This document shows positions 1 to 7,247 of a DNA stretch of 43,967 bases, in pieces (positions within the stretch are counted from its first letter, which is position 1; every line of letters starts with the position of its first letter). Made by a program: the position numbers and the translations under genes. Under the pieces are notes generated by a model that worked only from the letters and a program-made list of their open reading frames with translations, made no database searches and was not told the DNA's origin. Source of the stretch: JBBCJM01 sp037190175 (lineage in GTDB: Bacteria > Pseudomonadota > Alphaproteobacteria > Rhodobacterales > Rhodobacteraceae); contig JBBCJM010000173.1 in the NCBI GenBank assembly GCA_037190175.1, positions 1 to 43,967 of the forward strand, read 5' to 3'.

Positions 1-222
1 TATCTGCGCCGGCTGGACATCGCCCGGCTCTATCTGGCCGGGGTCTATACCCACATGGGCGTGCAATCGACGCTGCTGTCGGCCTATGACCGCGACTTCG
101 AGCTGATCACCATCGCCGACGCCTGCGGCGCGCCCGGTGCCGCCGCACATGCCGCCGTGCTGGACCATGTGGCCCGGCGCGTGGGGAAGGTCGCCACCCT
201 GCAGCAACTGAAGGAGGGCTGA
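1..222 (+). CDS. Isochorismatase-family hydrolase, C-terminal fragment
   Basis: The frame is open from the first base to a TGA at 220-222, giving the last 73 residues of a protein whose start lies outside the window. The segment LAGVYTHMGVQST followed by a conserved ADAC is the classic second half of the isochorismatase/cysteine hydrolase fold. Nicotinamidase-like members carry the nucleophilic cysteine in TxxCV. Here the same place reads THMGV, so glycine replaces cysteine. From memory, EntB and PhzD also read GVYAHxG and hydrolyse vinyl ethers without a cysteine. The protein therefore resembles the isochorismatase subtype rather than the amidases. It lies 114 bases upstream of the transporter operon on the same strand. 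Substrate unknown; the family call is fairly safe. Confidence 0.75.
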   Translation, partial: YLRRLDIARLYLAGVYTHMGVQSTLLSAYDRDFELITIADACGAPGAAAHAAVLDHVARRVGKVATLQQLKEG

Positions 223-336
223 CACCGCGGCAGGCGCCACGATCTTTCGACGACCAGGAGAAGACCCCGAAAAATAACAACAAAAACAAGCGAAGACGAC
301 AGTTGGCAACCTTCAAACCAGAAGAGGAGGTCTGGA
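223..336 (+). promoter_or_regulatory. A-rich leader upstream of tctC
   Basis: There is no gene in this gap. It contains an A-rich stretch (about 268-300) that stands out from the GC-rich surroundings and looks like an unstructured 5' leader. It ends in a strong AGGAGG-type ribosome site (325-330), seven bases before the tctC ATG. I cannot place a convincing -35/-10 pair. Confidence 0.35.
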
Positions 337-1470
337 ATGAGTGCCTATGGGAGGAATCTGCATCGACGTGGCCGCAACGTGCTCGCCGCCGGGCTGGCGG
401 CGGTGCTGGCCACCGCATATGGCGCGGCGCCGCAGCCCGCCGCGGCCCAGACCGGCTATTTCGCCGGCAAGACCATCGAACTCATCGTGCCCTATGCCCC
501 CGGCGGGGGGGCCGACCGTTTCGGCCGCGCCATCGCCGCCAATCTGGGCAAGTACCTGGAGGGCCAGCCCACCGTCCAGGTGCTGAACGTCCCGGGCGCC
601 GACACGCTGACCGGGATGAACCAGTTCGCCAAGACCCGCGCGGAGGCCCGCGACGGCACCACGCTGGCGCTGACCGCGATCTCGGGCATCATTCCCTGGG
701 CGCTGGACCAGGAAGGCGTCGACTATGACCTGACCACCTTCGAGCCGCTCCTGGGCTATTCGTCCTCGCGGATGTTCTATGCCTCCAAGGCGGCGGGGGT
801 GAACACGCCTGCGGACCTGAACGCGCTGGCCGAGCCCCTGACGCTGCCGATGGAGACGGGCGCCGGTTCGGACGTGCTGACGATCCTGGCGCTGGAGTCG
901 CTGGGGCTCGCGGACGGCCAGATCCAGCTGATCTTCGGCTATGACGGTTCGGCGGCCAAGCGCCTGGCGGTGGAATCCGGCGAGACGACGATGGGCGACA
1001 CCTCGGTCGACACCTTCCTGTCGTTCCTGGGCGAACTCTACCGTGCCGGAGACCTGGTCCCGGTGATGACCTACGGCGTGCCGGACGGCGAGGGGGGCCT
1101 GGCGCGCGACCCGATCCTGCCCGAGGTCCCCAACATCTACGACGCGCATGTCGCGCTTTACGGCTCGCCGCCCTCGGGCGAGAAATGGGAGGCGTACAAC
1201 GCGCTCCTGTCGCTGGTGACGCCGTTCTTCTACGGCATCTATACCCATGTCGAGGCCCCCGACGCGGCCAAGGCGGAGCTGCGCGCCGCGATGGCCAAGG
1301 TCGCCGCCGACCCCGAATTCGCCAAGGTGGTGGGAATCGACGGCGTGCTGCCGAACAAGGTCTATGTCGGCGACGACGCGCTGCAGTTCGGCGAGACGCT
1401 GCGCACTACCGATCCCGAGACGCTGGCCTGGATGCGGGCCTTCATGGCCGAGAAGTACGGCGTGAAGTGA
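337..1470 (+). CDS. tctC: Tripartite tricarboxylate transporter binding protein (TctC family)
   Basis: This is the periplasmic solute-binding protein of a tripartite tricarboxylate transporter (TTT), 377 residues. The N-terminus has basic residues, an Ala/Leu-rich core and a likely signal-peptidase cleavage after PAAAQ near residue 38. The mature start KTIELIVPYAPGGGAD is the family hallmark: the PGGGAD loop binds a carboxylate of the ligand. A GAGSD loop near residue 175 fits the second ligand-binding loop. AGGAGG precedes the ATG. tctA and tctB follow on the same strand, completing the system. TctC proteins bind diverse carboxylates (citrate, phthalate, terephthalate and others), so the substrate is not predictable. 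The nearby MaoC dehydratase and crotonase suggest an acid that is later handled as a CoA ester. Confidence 0.9.
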   Translation: MSAYGRNLHRRGRNVLAAGLAAVLATAYGAAPQPAAAQTGYFAGKTIELIVPYAPGGGADRFGRAIAANLGKYLEGQPTVQVLNVPGADTLTGMNQFAKTRAEARDGTTLALTAISGIIPWALDQEGVDYDLTTFEPLLGYSSSRMFYASKAAGVNTPADLNALAEPLTLPMETGAGSDVLTILALESLGLADGQIQLIFGYDGSAAKRLAVESGETTMGDTSVDTFLSFLGELYRAGDLVPVMTYGVPDGEGGLARDPILPEVPNIYDAHVALYGSPPSGEKWEAYNALLSLVTPFFYGIYTHVEAPDAAKAELRAAMAKVAADPEFAKVVGIDGVLPNKVYVGDDALQFGETLRTTDPETLAWMRAFMAEKYGVK

Positions 1471-1480
1471 GGACGGCATG

Positions 1481-1511
1481 ACCGGGCGCCCGCCCCGCGG
1501 CGGCGCCCGGT
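1481..1511 (+). terminator. GC hairpin between tctC and tctA
   Basis: A perfect 10-bp inverted repeat (ACCGGGCGCC and GGCGCCCGGT) surrounds an 11-base loop just after the tctC stop. No T tract follows, so it is more likely an mRNA-stabilising or attenuating hairpin, which would let the binding protein be made in excess of the membrane subunits, than a full terminator. Confidence 0.5.
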
Positions 1512-1541
1512 CAACGCCGCGACGAGCGGGAGGATGCTGCC

Positions 1542-3044
1542 TTGCTTCTTGATGCCGGCTACATCGCCATGACCGAGATCTTCCAGCTCCAGCCCATGCT
1601 CTACCTGTTCCTGGGCGTGGTGATCGGACTGGTGATCGGGATCATCCCCGGAATCGGCGCCACCGCCGGCATGGGCATCCTGCTGCCCGTGGTCTACGGG
1701 ATGGATTTCTACACCGGGGTGCCGCTGCTGGTCGGCATCGCCGCCACCACCTCGATCTCGGACACCTTCCCCTCGGTGCTGATGGGGGTGCCCGGAACCG
1801 CGGCGGGGCAGGCCTCGATCATCGACGGGCACCAGATGGCCAGGCAGGGCAAGGGCGCCCAGGCGCTGGGCGCGGCCTTCATCGCCAATGCCATCGGCGG
1901 GCTGACCGGGGCCTTGCTGCTGTTCGGCCTGCTCTGGGTGGCCAGGCCGCTGATCCTGTCGTTCGGCTCGCCCCAGCTGCTGATGCTGTCGCTGCTGGGC
2001 CTGGCCACCGTCTCGGTCGTGGTGCAGGGCGACCTGACGAAATGCCTGATCGTGGCGGTGCTGGGCCTCCTGCTGGGCGCGGTGGGAACCGCACCGGCGG
2101 CGCCGGTGGACCGCTTCACCTTCGGCACCGACTATCTGGAGGCGGGGATCTCGCTGGTGCTGCTGATCCTCGGCCTCTTCGCGATCCCGGAAATCCTGCA
2201 CCTGATGGCGACCGGCGACCGCATCTCCAGCCAGACGCAGATGGAGGGCAGCATGGCCAGGGGAGTGCGCGACGCCTGGCGCAACAAGTTCCTGGCGGTG
2301 CGCAGCGGGGTGATCGGGGTGGTGCTGGGCATGGTGCCGGGCGCCGGCGGGGCGACCACGCAATGGGCCGCCTATGCCGCCGCCAAGTTCTCGGTCAAGG
2401 ACGGCCATTTCGGCCGCGGCGACGTGCGCGGGGTGATCGCCCCGGAAAGCGCGGTGAACGCCACCGACGGCGGCGCGCTGGTGCCGGCGCTGGCCCTGGG
2501 CATCCCGGTCTCGGGCAGCATGGCGGTGTTCATGGGCGGGCTGGTCCTGCTGGGGGTCCAGCCGGGGCCGCGGATGCTGACCGACAACCTGTCGCTGTCG
2601 CTGTCCATCGTCTGGTCCTTTGCGCTGGCGAACGTGCTGGGCGTGGTCTTGTGCCTGCTGGTGGCGCGCCAGATCGCCCGGCTGGCCTTCGTGCGCGGCC
2701 GGCTGCTGGGGCCGATCCTGCTGGTCGTCATCGTCGCGGCGGGCTTCCAGACCCGCTATGCCTGGGGCGACATCTTCACCCTCGGGGTGTTCGGCGCGGT
2801 CGGGGCGATGATGGTCAGGTACGACTGGCCGAGAGTGCCGATGCTGATCGGCTTCGTCCTGTCGCAGCCGGTCGAACGCTATCTGACGCTCTCGGTCAGC
2901 CGCTATGGCCCGTTCGGCTGGATGGCGAACAATTTCGTCATCGTTATCGGCCTGACCATCCTGCTGCTGATCGGGCTCAGCATCTGGCACGAGGTGCGCA
3001 GCCGGCGACGGCAGAAAGGCGCCTCGGCGGCGGTGACGCCATGA
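1542..3044 (+). CDS. tctA: TTT large membrane subunit (TctA family)
   Basis: This is the roughly 12-helix membrane subunit of the TTT transporter, 500 residues, the usual family length. Two related loops, IIPGIGATAG near residue 34 and MVPGAGGATTQ near residue 265, are the duplicated PGxG signatures of the two TctA halves and probably line the substrate path. The start is taken as TTG at 1542 because GGGAGG sits eight bases upstream. An ATG at 1569 is the alternative and would shorten the protein by nine residues without loss of a helix. The stop overlaps the tctB start as ATGA, implying translational coupling. It functions in the inner membrane with TctB and TctC. Confidence 0.92.
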   Translation: MLLDAGYIAMTEIFQLQPMLYLFLGVVIGLVIGIIPGIGATAGMGILLPVVYGMDFYTGVPLLVGIAATTSISDTFPSVLMGVPGTAAGQASIIDGHQMARQGKGAQALGAAFIANAIGGLTGALLLFGLLWVARPLILSFGSPQLLMLSLLGLATVSVVVQGDLTKCLIVAVLGLLLGAVGTAPAAPVDRFTFGTDYLEAGISLVLLILGLFAIPEILHLMATGDRISSQTQMEGSMARGVRDAWRNKFLAVRSGVIGVVLGMVPGAGGATTQWAAYAAAKFSVKDGHFGRGDVRGVIAPESAVNATDGGALVPALALGIPVSGSMAVFMGGLVLLGVQPGPRMLTDNLSLSLSIVWSFALANVLGVVLCLLVARQIARLAFVRGRLLGPILLVVIVAAGFQTRYAWGDIFTLGVFGAVGAMMVRYDWPRVPMLIGFVLSQPVERYLTLSVSRYGPFGWMANNFVIVIGLTILLLIGLSIWHEVRSRRRQKGASAAVTP

Positions 3045-3475
3045 GCCCGCCGCGCCTTCTTCGCCTGGCCGGCTTTGCCTTGGCGCTGGTCGTGCCCGCG
3101 CTGCTGATCCATCGCGCCAGCCAGTACGGCTTCGGTCTGCGCGCCTCGGCCTATCCGGTCTTCGTCTGCGGGCTGCTGCTGGTGCTGATCGCGATCCACA
3201 TCGCGGTGACCCTGCTGCGCGAACGCTCGGCCCATCCGCCCGCCGGGGCCGGGCCCGAGATCGCGGCCAGCCGGATGCTGGTGCCGGCGGGCTGGATCCT
3301 CGGCTACGCCGTCGCGATGGCGGTGATCGGCTATGTCGCGGCCTCGGCGATCTTCCTCGCCGCCTATTTCTATTTGGCGGCGCGGCTTTCGATCCTGCGC
3401 ACCGCGGTCACCACGGTCGTGGTGGTCGGCTCGGTGGTCTGGGTCGGAACCCTCTTCAACTTCGTTTGGCCCTGA
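3041..3475 (+). CDS. tctB: TTT small membrane subunit (TctB family)
   Basis: This is a small integral membrane protein of 144 residues, the normal TctB size, with about four hydrophobic segments (near residues 7-22, 39-57, 83-103 and 118-140). Sequence conservation in TctB is low. The call rests on size, topology and position directly after tctA with a 4-base ATGA overlap. It stabilises or assists TctA in the inner membrane. The overlap with tctA fixes the ATG at 3041. Confidence 0.85.
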   Translation: MSPPRLLRLAGFALALVVPALLIHRASQYGFGLRASAYPVFVCGLLLVLIAIHIAVTLLRERSAHPPAGAGPEIAASRMLVPAGWILGYAVAMAVIGYVAASAIFLAAYFYLAARLSILRTAVTTVVVVGSVVWVGTLFNFVWP

Positions 3476-3498
3476 TCGGACATGGAAAGGCAAGACAG

Positions 3499-4641
3499 AT
3501 GACAGCCGCGCTGCATGGCAGGATTACCGAAGAGCGCATCGCCGAGGTGATGGCGCGGATCGGGCGGGAGTTCCCGATCGAGCACCCGTTCCTGACCGAG
3601 GTGAACGCCGACAGCATCCGGCGCGCCGCCGAGGCGGTGGGCGACGACAACCCGCTCTATACCGATGCCGACTATGCCGCCCGCGGCCCGCATCGGGGGC
3701 TGATCGCCCCGCCGGCCTGGCTCTATGCCGCCGGCTGGGGCGCCTGGGACGTGCGCCGGGGCGAGGGGCTTTCCGGCGTGCACGGGCTGCACGTCGGCGA
3801 CAGGTGGACCTACCTGCGCCCGCTGCGCAGGGGCGACGTGATCCACGCGGTCGCCAAGCTGACGGGGCTGCAGGAGATCTCGGCCCGCCCCGCGGGGCGG
3901 CGGTTCCTGCAATCGCGGATGGTGACCTTCTACGACCAGAACGACACGCCGGTGGCAAGCTGGGAGATGAAGGTGATCCGCCAGGAATTCGGCAAGGCCA
4001 AGGAGGAAGCGCAGCAGAAGCGCGAGGTCCTGACCCGCGGCATCTATACCGCCGAGGAGATCGCCCGCATCCAGGACGAGATCATGGAGCAATTGCCGCG
4101 CGGCGCCGAACCCCGCGCCTGGGAGGACGTGCAGGTCGGCGAGGCGATGCAGCCGCTGACCCGCGGCCCGCTGACCCAGGTGGACATGCTGGCCTGGCGG
4201 ATGGCGATGGGCGGCGGCTTCGTGCGCTCGGGCCGGCACTGGGTGTCCTATATCCGCCAGCATCCGCGCGCGGCCCCGGTGGACCCGGCGACCGGCATCC
4301 CGGAATCGGTGGCGCGGGTGCATTGGGACGAGGGCGCGGCGGCGCGGGTCGGGATTCCGGCGCCCTACGACTTCGGCTCGCAGCGCGGCGGCTGGGCCAC
4401 GGTGATCGCCACCAACTGGATGGGCGACACCGGCTGGATGTCGGACATCGACATCCGCTACACCGGCCTGAACTTCGTGGGCGACACTGTGCGCTTCACC
4501 GGCGCGGTCGCGGACAAGCGGCCCGCCCCGGACGGCGGGCCCGGCGGCATCGCGGTCTGCGACATCCTGGCCACCAACCAGCGCGGGCACGAGATCCTGC
4601 GCGCGACGGCGACGATTGTGCTGCCCGGCAAAGGCCACTAG
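3499..4641 (+). CDS. Double-hotdog MaoC / FAS1-like dehydratase
   Basis: A 380-residue protein with two hotdog domains. The N-terminal half has VGDDNPLYTDADYAARGPHRG near residues 47-68, matching the MaoC-type N-terminal (FAS1-like) dehydratase domain. The C-terminal half contains VHWDEGAAARVGIP near residue 275, which keeps the histidine-aspartate part of the hydratase-2 motif but not a clear GDxNP. Such proteins add or remove water on acyl-CoA substrates in the cytoplasm. I chose ATG 3499, eight bases after a GAAAGG site and 23 bases after the tctB stop; an upstream in-frame start at 3466 would overlap tctB. Its place between a carboxylate transporter and a MarR-type regulator suggests it acts on the CoA ester of the imported acid, but the substrate is unknown. 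A similar protein is encoded at 34874-35854. Confidence 0.82.
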   Translation: MTAALHGRITEERIAEVMARIGREFPIEHPFLTEVNADSIRRAAEAVGDDNPLYTDADYAARGPHRGLIAPPAWLYAAGWGAWDVRRGEGLSGVHGLHVGDRWTYLRPLRRGDVIHAVAKLTGLQEISARPAGRRFLQSRMVTFYDQNDTPVASWEMKVIRQEFGKAKEEAQQKREVLTRGIYTAEEIARIQDEIMEQLPRGAEPRAWEDVQVGEAMQPLTRGPLTQVDMLAWRMAMGGGFVRSGRHWVSYIRQHPRAAPVDPATGIPESVARVHWDEGAAARVGIPAPYDFGSQRGGWATVIATNWMGDTGWMSDIDIRYTGLNFVGDTVRFTGAVADKRPAPDGGPGGIAVCDILATNQRGHEILRATATIVLPGKGH

Positions 4642-4681
4642 CCAAAGCCCCAGGTCGGTCGATCACACGGAAGGGGTTCGG

Positions 4682-5701
4682 ATGACTCAGCCCAGCGGCC
4701 CGGACGGCGGCGCCTTGTCTGCCCAGGATGCCCATCGCGACGACAGCGAGGCCGGCCTGTTCGAGGCGGATCCCGTCCGTTACCTGCTGCACGCCTATAA
4801 CGGCACCCTGTCCTTCGCCGAGCCGCTGCTGATGGAAATCTGGCAGTCCTCGGGCCTCACCATGTCGCAGTTGCGCATCCTGCGCTGGCTGCGCGCCCGC
4901 GGCCCGCTGGGGGCGGGGGTGCTGAACGCCCTGTCGGGCCAGGCGGGGCCCTCGCTGGCGCGGATGCTGACCCGGCTGGAGGAGGCGGGTTTCATCCGGC
5001 GGCTGGAAGACGCCGAGGACCGCCGCCGCGTGCTGGTCGAGATCACCGACCGCGGGCTGGCGGTCGGCGGCCGCAGCGTGCTGCGCGGCACGGTCTTCGA
5101 TGACGCCGCCCGCGGGATGCAGGCGACCGAGCGCGCCCGGATCGCCGACAGCCTGTTCAGCCTGCGCCGGCACCTCGACCCGGTGGCGGGGACCGAGACC
5201 CCCGCCCGCCGCCGCCGGCCGCCCGGCGACCCGCTGGACGACGATCCGGTGGGCACGCTGCTGCGGGCCTATAACGACACGCTGGTGATCGCCGAGCCGG
5301 TGCTGCTGGAAATCTGGCAGTCCTCGGACCTGACCTTCACCCAGCTGCGCATCCTGCGCTGGGTGCGCGGGCGCAGCCCGATCGGCGCGGGCGCCCTGAC
5401 CACCCTGTCCGGCACCCCGCCCGCCTCGCTGGCGCGGATGCTGGCGCGGCTGGAGGACATGGGGCTGGTGCGGCGGGCCTTCGACCTGTCCGACCGGCGG
5501 CGGGTGCTGATCGAGATCACCGAGACCGGCAAGGCCGCCATCGGGCGCAGCGTGCTGAGCGGCAGCGTGTTCGACGCGGCGACCCGGGCGATGGAGCCCG
5601 ACCTGCGGCGCAGGATCGCCGAGGATCTCTACCTGCTGCGCGACCACCTGCGCCGGGCGGCGGCCCGATCCTCGCAGCCCGCCGTCCGCCGAGCCCGCTG
5701 A
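4682..5701 (+). CDS. Tandem MarR regulator (two fused MarR domains)
   Basis: A 339-residue protein holding two complete MarR-like units, residues about 32-165 and 190-323, joined by a 24-residue Arg/Pro-rich linker. My gapless hand alignment gives 82 identical positions out of 134. Each copy has the dimerisation helix start (LLxAYNxTL), the shared EIWQSS block, the recognition region (SLARML.RLE) and the wing with DRRRVL.EIT. MarR proteins normally act as homodimers on palindromic DNA, so this chain could form an intramolecular pseudo-dimer. The two halves have diverged in the ligand-side helices, so it might bind an asymmetric site. ATG 4682 follows AAGGGG. It sits between the dehydratase and the crotonase on the same strand and probably regulates this operon in response to an aromatic or acyl-CoA ligand. 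The domain identity is clear; the ligand and operator are unknown. Confidence 0.85.
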   Translation: MTQPSGPDGGALSAQDAHRDDSEAGLFEADPVRYLLHAYNGTLSFAEPLLMEIWQSSGLTMSQLRILRWLRARGPLGAGVLNALSGQAGPSLARMLTRLEEAGFIRRLEDAEDRRRVLVEITDRGLAVGGRSVLRGTVFDDAARGMQATERARIADSLFSLRRHLDPVAGTETPARRRRPPGDPLDDDPVGTLLRAYNDTLVIAEPVLLEIWQSSDLTFTQLRILRWVRGRSPIGAGALTTLSGTPPASLARMLARLEDMGLVRRAFDLSDRRRVLIEITETGKAAIGRSVLSGSVFDAATRAMEPDLRRRIAEDLYLLRDHLRRAAARSSQPAVRRAR

Positions 5702-5716
5702 ACCCGAGGAGACGCC

Positions 5717-6460
5717 ATGCCCGAAGTTCTCTACCACCGCGACGGCCCCGTCGGCATCGTCACGCTGGACGCCCCCGACCGCCGCAACGCGCTGGTCCCG
5801 GCGATGGCGGCGGAACTGGAGGCCGCCTGCGCCGAGATCGACGCCGACGACGGCGTGGGCGCGGTCGTGCTGCGGGCCACGGGGCCCACCTTCTGCGCCG
5901 GCGCCCATCGCGCCCTGCTGTCCGAGGTCGCCGAGGATCCGGCCGAGACCGCGCGCTTCGACACGCTGGATGCGGTCTATCGCGCCTTCACCCGGGTCGG
6001 CGCGCTGTCGGTTCCGGTGGTGGCCGCGGTGCGCGGCGATGCGGTGGGGGCGGGGGTCAACCTCATGCTGGCCGCCGATCTTTGCATCGTCGCCGAGACC
6101 GCGCGGGTGATGTCGGGCTTCGTGCATCTGGGCCTGCATCCCGGCGGCGGGCATTTCGCGCTGCTGGGCCGCGCGGGCGGGCGCACCGCGGCGGCGGCTG
6201 CGGGGCTGTTCGGCGAGAACCTGACCGGCGCGCAGGCGGCCGCACTGGGGCTGGCCTGGCAGGCGCTGCCGGCAGAGGCGGTCGAACCGCGCGCGCTGGA
6301 ACTGGCGCAGCGCGCCGGCGCCCGGCCGCGGATGGCCCGCGCCATGGTCCGCTCCTTCCGCGCCGAACTCGGCCCGCCGGCGCTGCCCTGGACGGCGGCG
6401 CTGGAGCTGGAGCGGGGCGTACAGATGTGGTCCCTGCGCAACCGCCCGCCGGCCGGCTGA
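5717..6460 (+). CDS. Crotonase-fold protein lacking both catalytic glutamates
   Basis: A 247-residue member of the enoyl-CoA hydratase/isomerase superfamily. The oxyanion-hole segments are present: FCAGAH near residue 58 and VGAGVNLMLAAD near residue 112. In rat enoyl-CoA hydratase the two catalytic glutamates lie in GCELAMMCD (Glu144) and GQPEILLG (Glu164). The aligned positions here are asparagine (GVNLMLAAD) and phenylalanine (SGFVHLGL). It is therefore unlikely to be a normal hydratase. It may catalyse another CoA-ester reaction supported by the oxyanion hole (isomerase, thioesterase, decarboxylase, dehalogenase) or have lost activity. It starts 15 bases after the tandem MarR gene behind a GAGGAG ribosome site, so it is likely in the same operon. 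Fold confident, reaction unknown. Confidence 0.8.
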   Translation: MPEVLYHRDGPVGIVTLDAPDRRNALVPAMAAELEAACAEIDADDGVGAVVLRATGPTFCAGAHRALLSEVAEDPAETARFDTLDAVYRAFTRVGALSVPVVAAVRGDAVGAGVNLMLAADLCIVAETARVMSGFVHLGLHPGGGHFALLGRAGGRTAAAAAGLFGENLTGAQAAALGLAWQALPAEAVEPRALELAQRAGARPRMARAMVRSFRAELGPPALPWTAALELERGVQMWSLRNRPPAG

Positions 6461-6486
6461 ACCCATCCCGGACCCGAGGACACCCG

Positions 6487-6510
6487 ATGAGCAGCGGAAG
6501 GGGCCGTTGA
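6487..6510 (+). pseudogene. Seven-codon ORF with ribosome site, possible gene remnant
   Basis: An ATG behind CCGAGGACACCCG opens a frame that stops after seven codons (MSSGRGR). It looks like the 5' tip of a lost gene cut off where the lower-GC DNA of the toxin-antitoxin locus begins. It may equally be chance. Confidence 0.2.
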
Positions 6511-6535
6511 GAATGTAAGGAGTTATGGCCATATG
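6507..6535 (+). promoter_or_regulatory. Possible promoter and palindromic operator of the TA locus
   Basis: This short AT-richer stretch differs from its surroundings. TTGAGA at 6507-6512 is a fair -35 box; CATATG at 6530-6535, 17 bases on, would be a weak -10. Inside lies a perfect 10-bp palindrome, TATGGCCATA (6524-6533), a plausible binding site for the AbrB-type antitoxin, since such modules usually repress themselves. Confidence 0.35.
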
Positions 6536-6570
6536 TATTGCGATAGCAGGAAACGCATTGGAGAAGGGGA

Positions 6571-6810
6571 ATGCAGGGATCGACCGTGACGGTGAAGGGG
6601 CAGACCACGCTGCCCAAGTCTGTGCGGGCCGCGCTTGGCCTGACCCCGGGTGACCGGGTGCGGTATCTGATCCTGGACGGGGGCGAGGTGCGGATCGTCC
6701 GGTGCCGGCCGCTGGCGAAACTGGCGGGGCTGCTGAAAGGCCGGTCGGAGCGGCAGGTCAGCCTCGAAGAGATGGAAGAGGCCATCGCCCGCGGGGCGGT
6801 GGATCAGTGA
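6571..6810 (+). CDS. vapB: AbrB/SpoVT-type antitoxin
   Basis: A 79-residue protein whose first 45 residues (TVTVKGQTTLPKSVRAALGL, then PGDRVRYLI) are a textbook AbrB/MazE swapped-hairpin DNA-binding domain. The C-terminal tail is charged and helical, as expected for the part that wraps around and neutralises a PIN toxin. A GAGAAGGGG site precedes the ATG. Its stop overlaps the toxin start by four bases (GTGA), the usual coupling in VapBC operons. It probably represses its own promoter together with the toxin. The symbol is given by module type, not by orthology to a named locus. Confidence 0.88.
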   Translation: MQGSTVTVKGQTTLPKSVRAALGLTPGDRVRYLILDGGEVRIVRCRPLAKLAGLLKGRSERQVSLEEMEEAIARGAVDQ

Positions 6811-7217
6811 TCGGGCTGGACACCAATGTCCTCGTCAGGTTCCTGATACAGGACGATCCCGAACAGGCCGCCGCGGCCAGTGCCGCCCTGGCGCAACTAG
6901 GCGAAGCCGAGCCGGGCTTCATCTGCCGCGAGGTTCTGGTGGAGCTGGTCTGGGTGCTGGAGCGCGCCTACCGGCTGCCGCGGGCCGATGTCGCCCGGGC
7001 GCTCGACGGCTTGCTGGAAACGCAGGAACTGGTGATCGAGACCGCCGACCGCGTGGCGGTGGCGACCGACCGCTACCGCAGGGGCGGCGCCGGCTTTGCC
7101 GACCAGATGGTGACCCTTGCGGGACAGGGGGCGGGCTGCCGCGAGACGCTGACGTTCGGTCGCAAGGGCGGGGCGCTGCCGGGAATGCGGCTTCTGGGGC
7201 CGGTCTCCGACCATTGA
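6807..7217 (+). CDS. vapC: PIN-domain VapC-like toxin, possibly impaired
   Basis: A 136-residue PIN-domain protein starting at GTG 6807, inside the antitoxin stop. PIN ribonucleases use three or four acidic residues to hold a metal. I see the first (LDTNVLVRF, residue 5), the second (REVLVELVWVL, glutamate near residue 47) and one in GFAD near residue 98. Two positions that are usually acidic look altered: the common ADFAD is AGFAD, and the C-terminal TFDRK is TFGRK. It may be a weakened toxin or one that retains activity with three acids. Likely action is cleavage of tRNA or rRNA in the cytoplasm when unmasked. Family call is good; activity uncertain. Confidence 0.82.
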   Translation: MIGLDTNVLVRFLIQDDPEQAAAASAALAQLGEAEPGFICREVLVELVWVLERAYRLPRADVARALDGLLETQELVIETADRVAVATDRYRRGGAGFADQMVTLAGQGAGCRETLTFGRKGGALPGMRLLGPVSDH

Positions 7218-7247
7218 AACCATTCCCGGCCGGTCGACCCGGGAACC

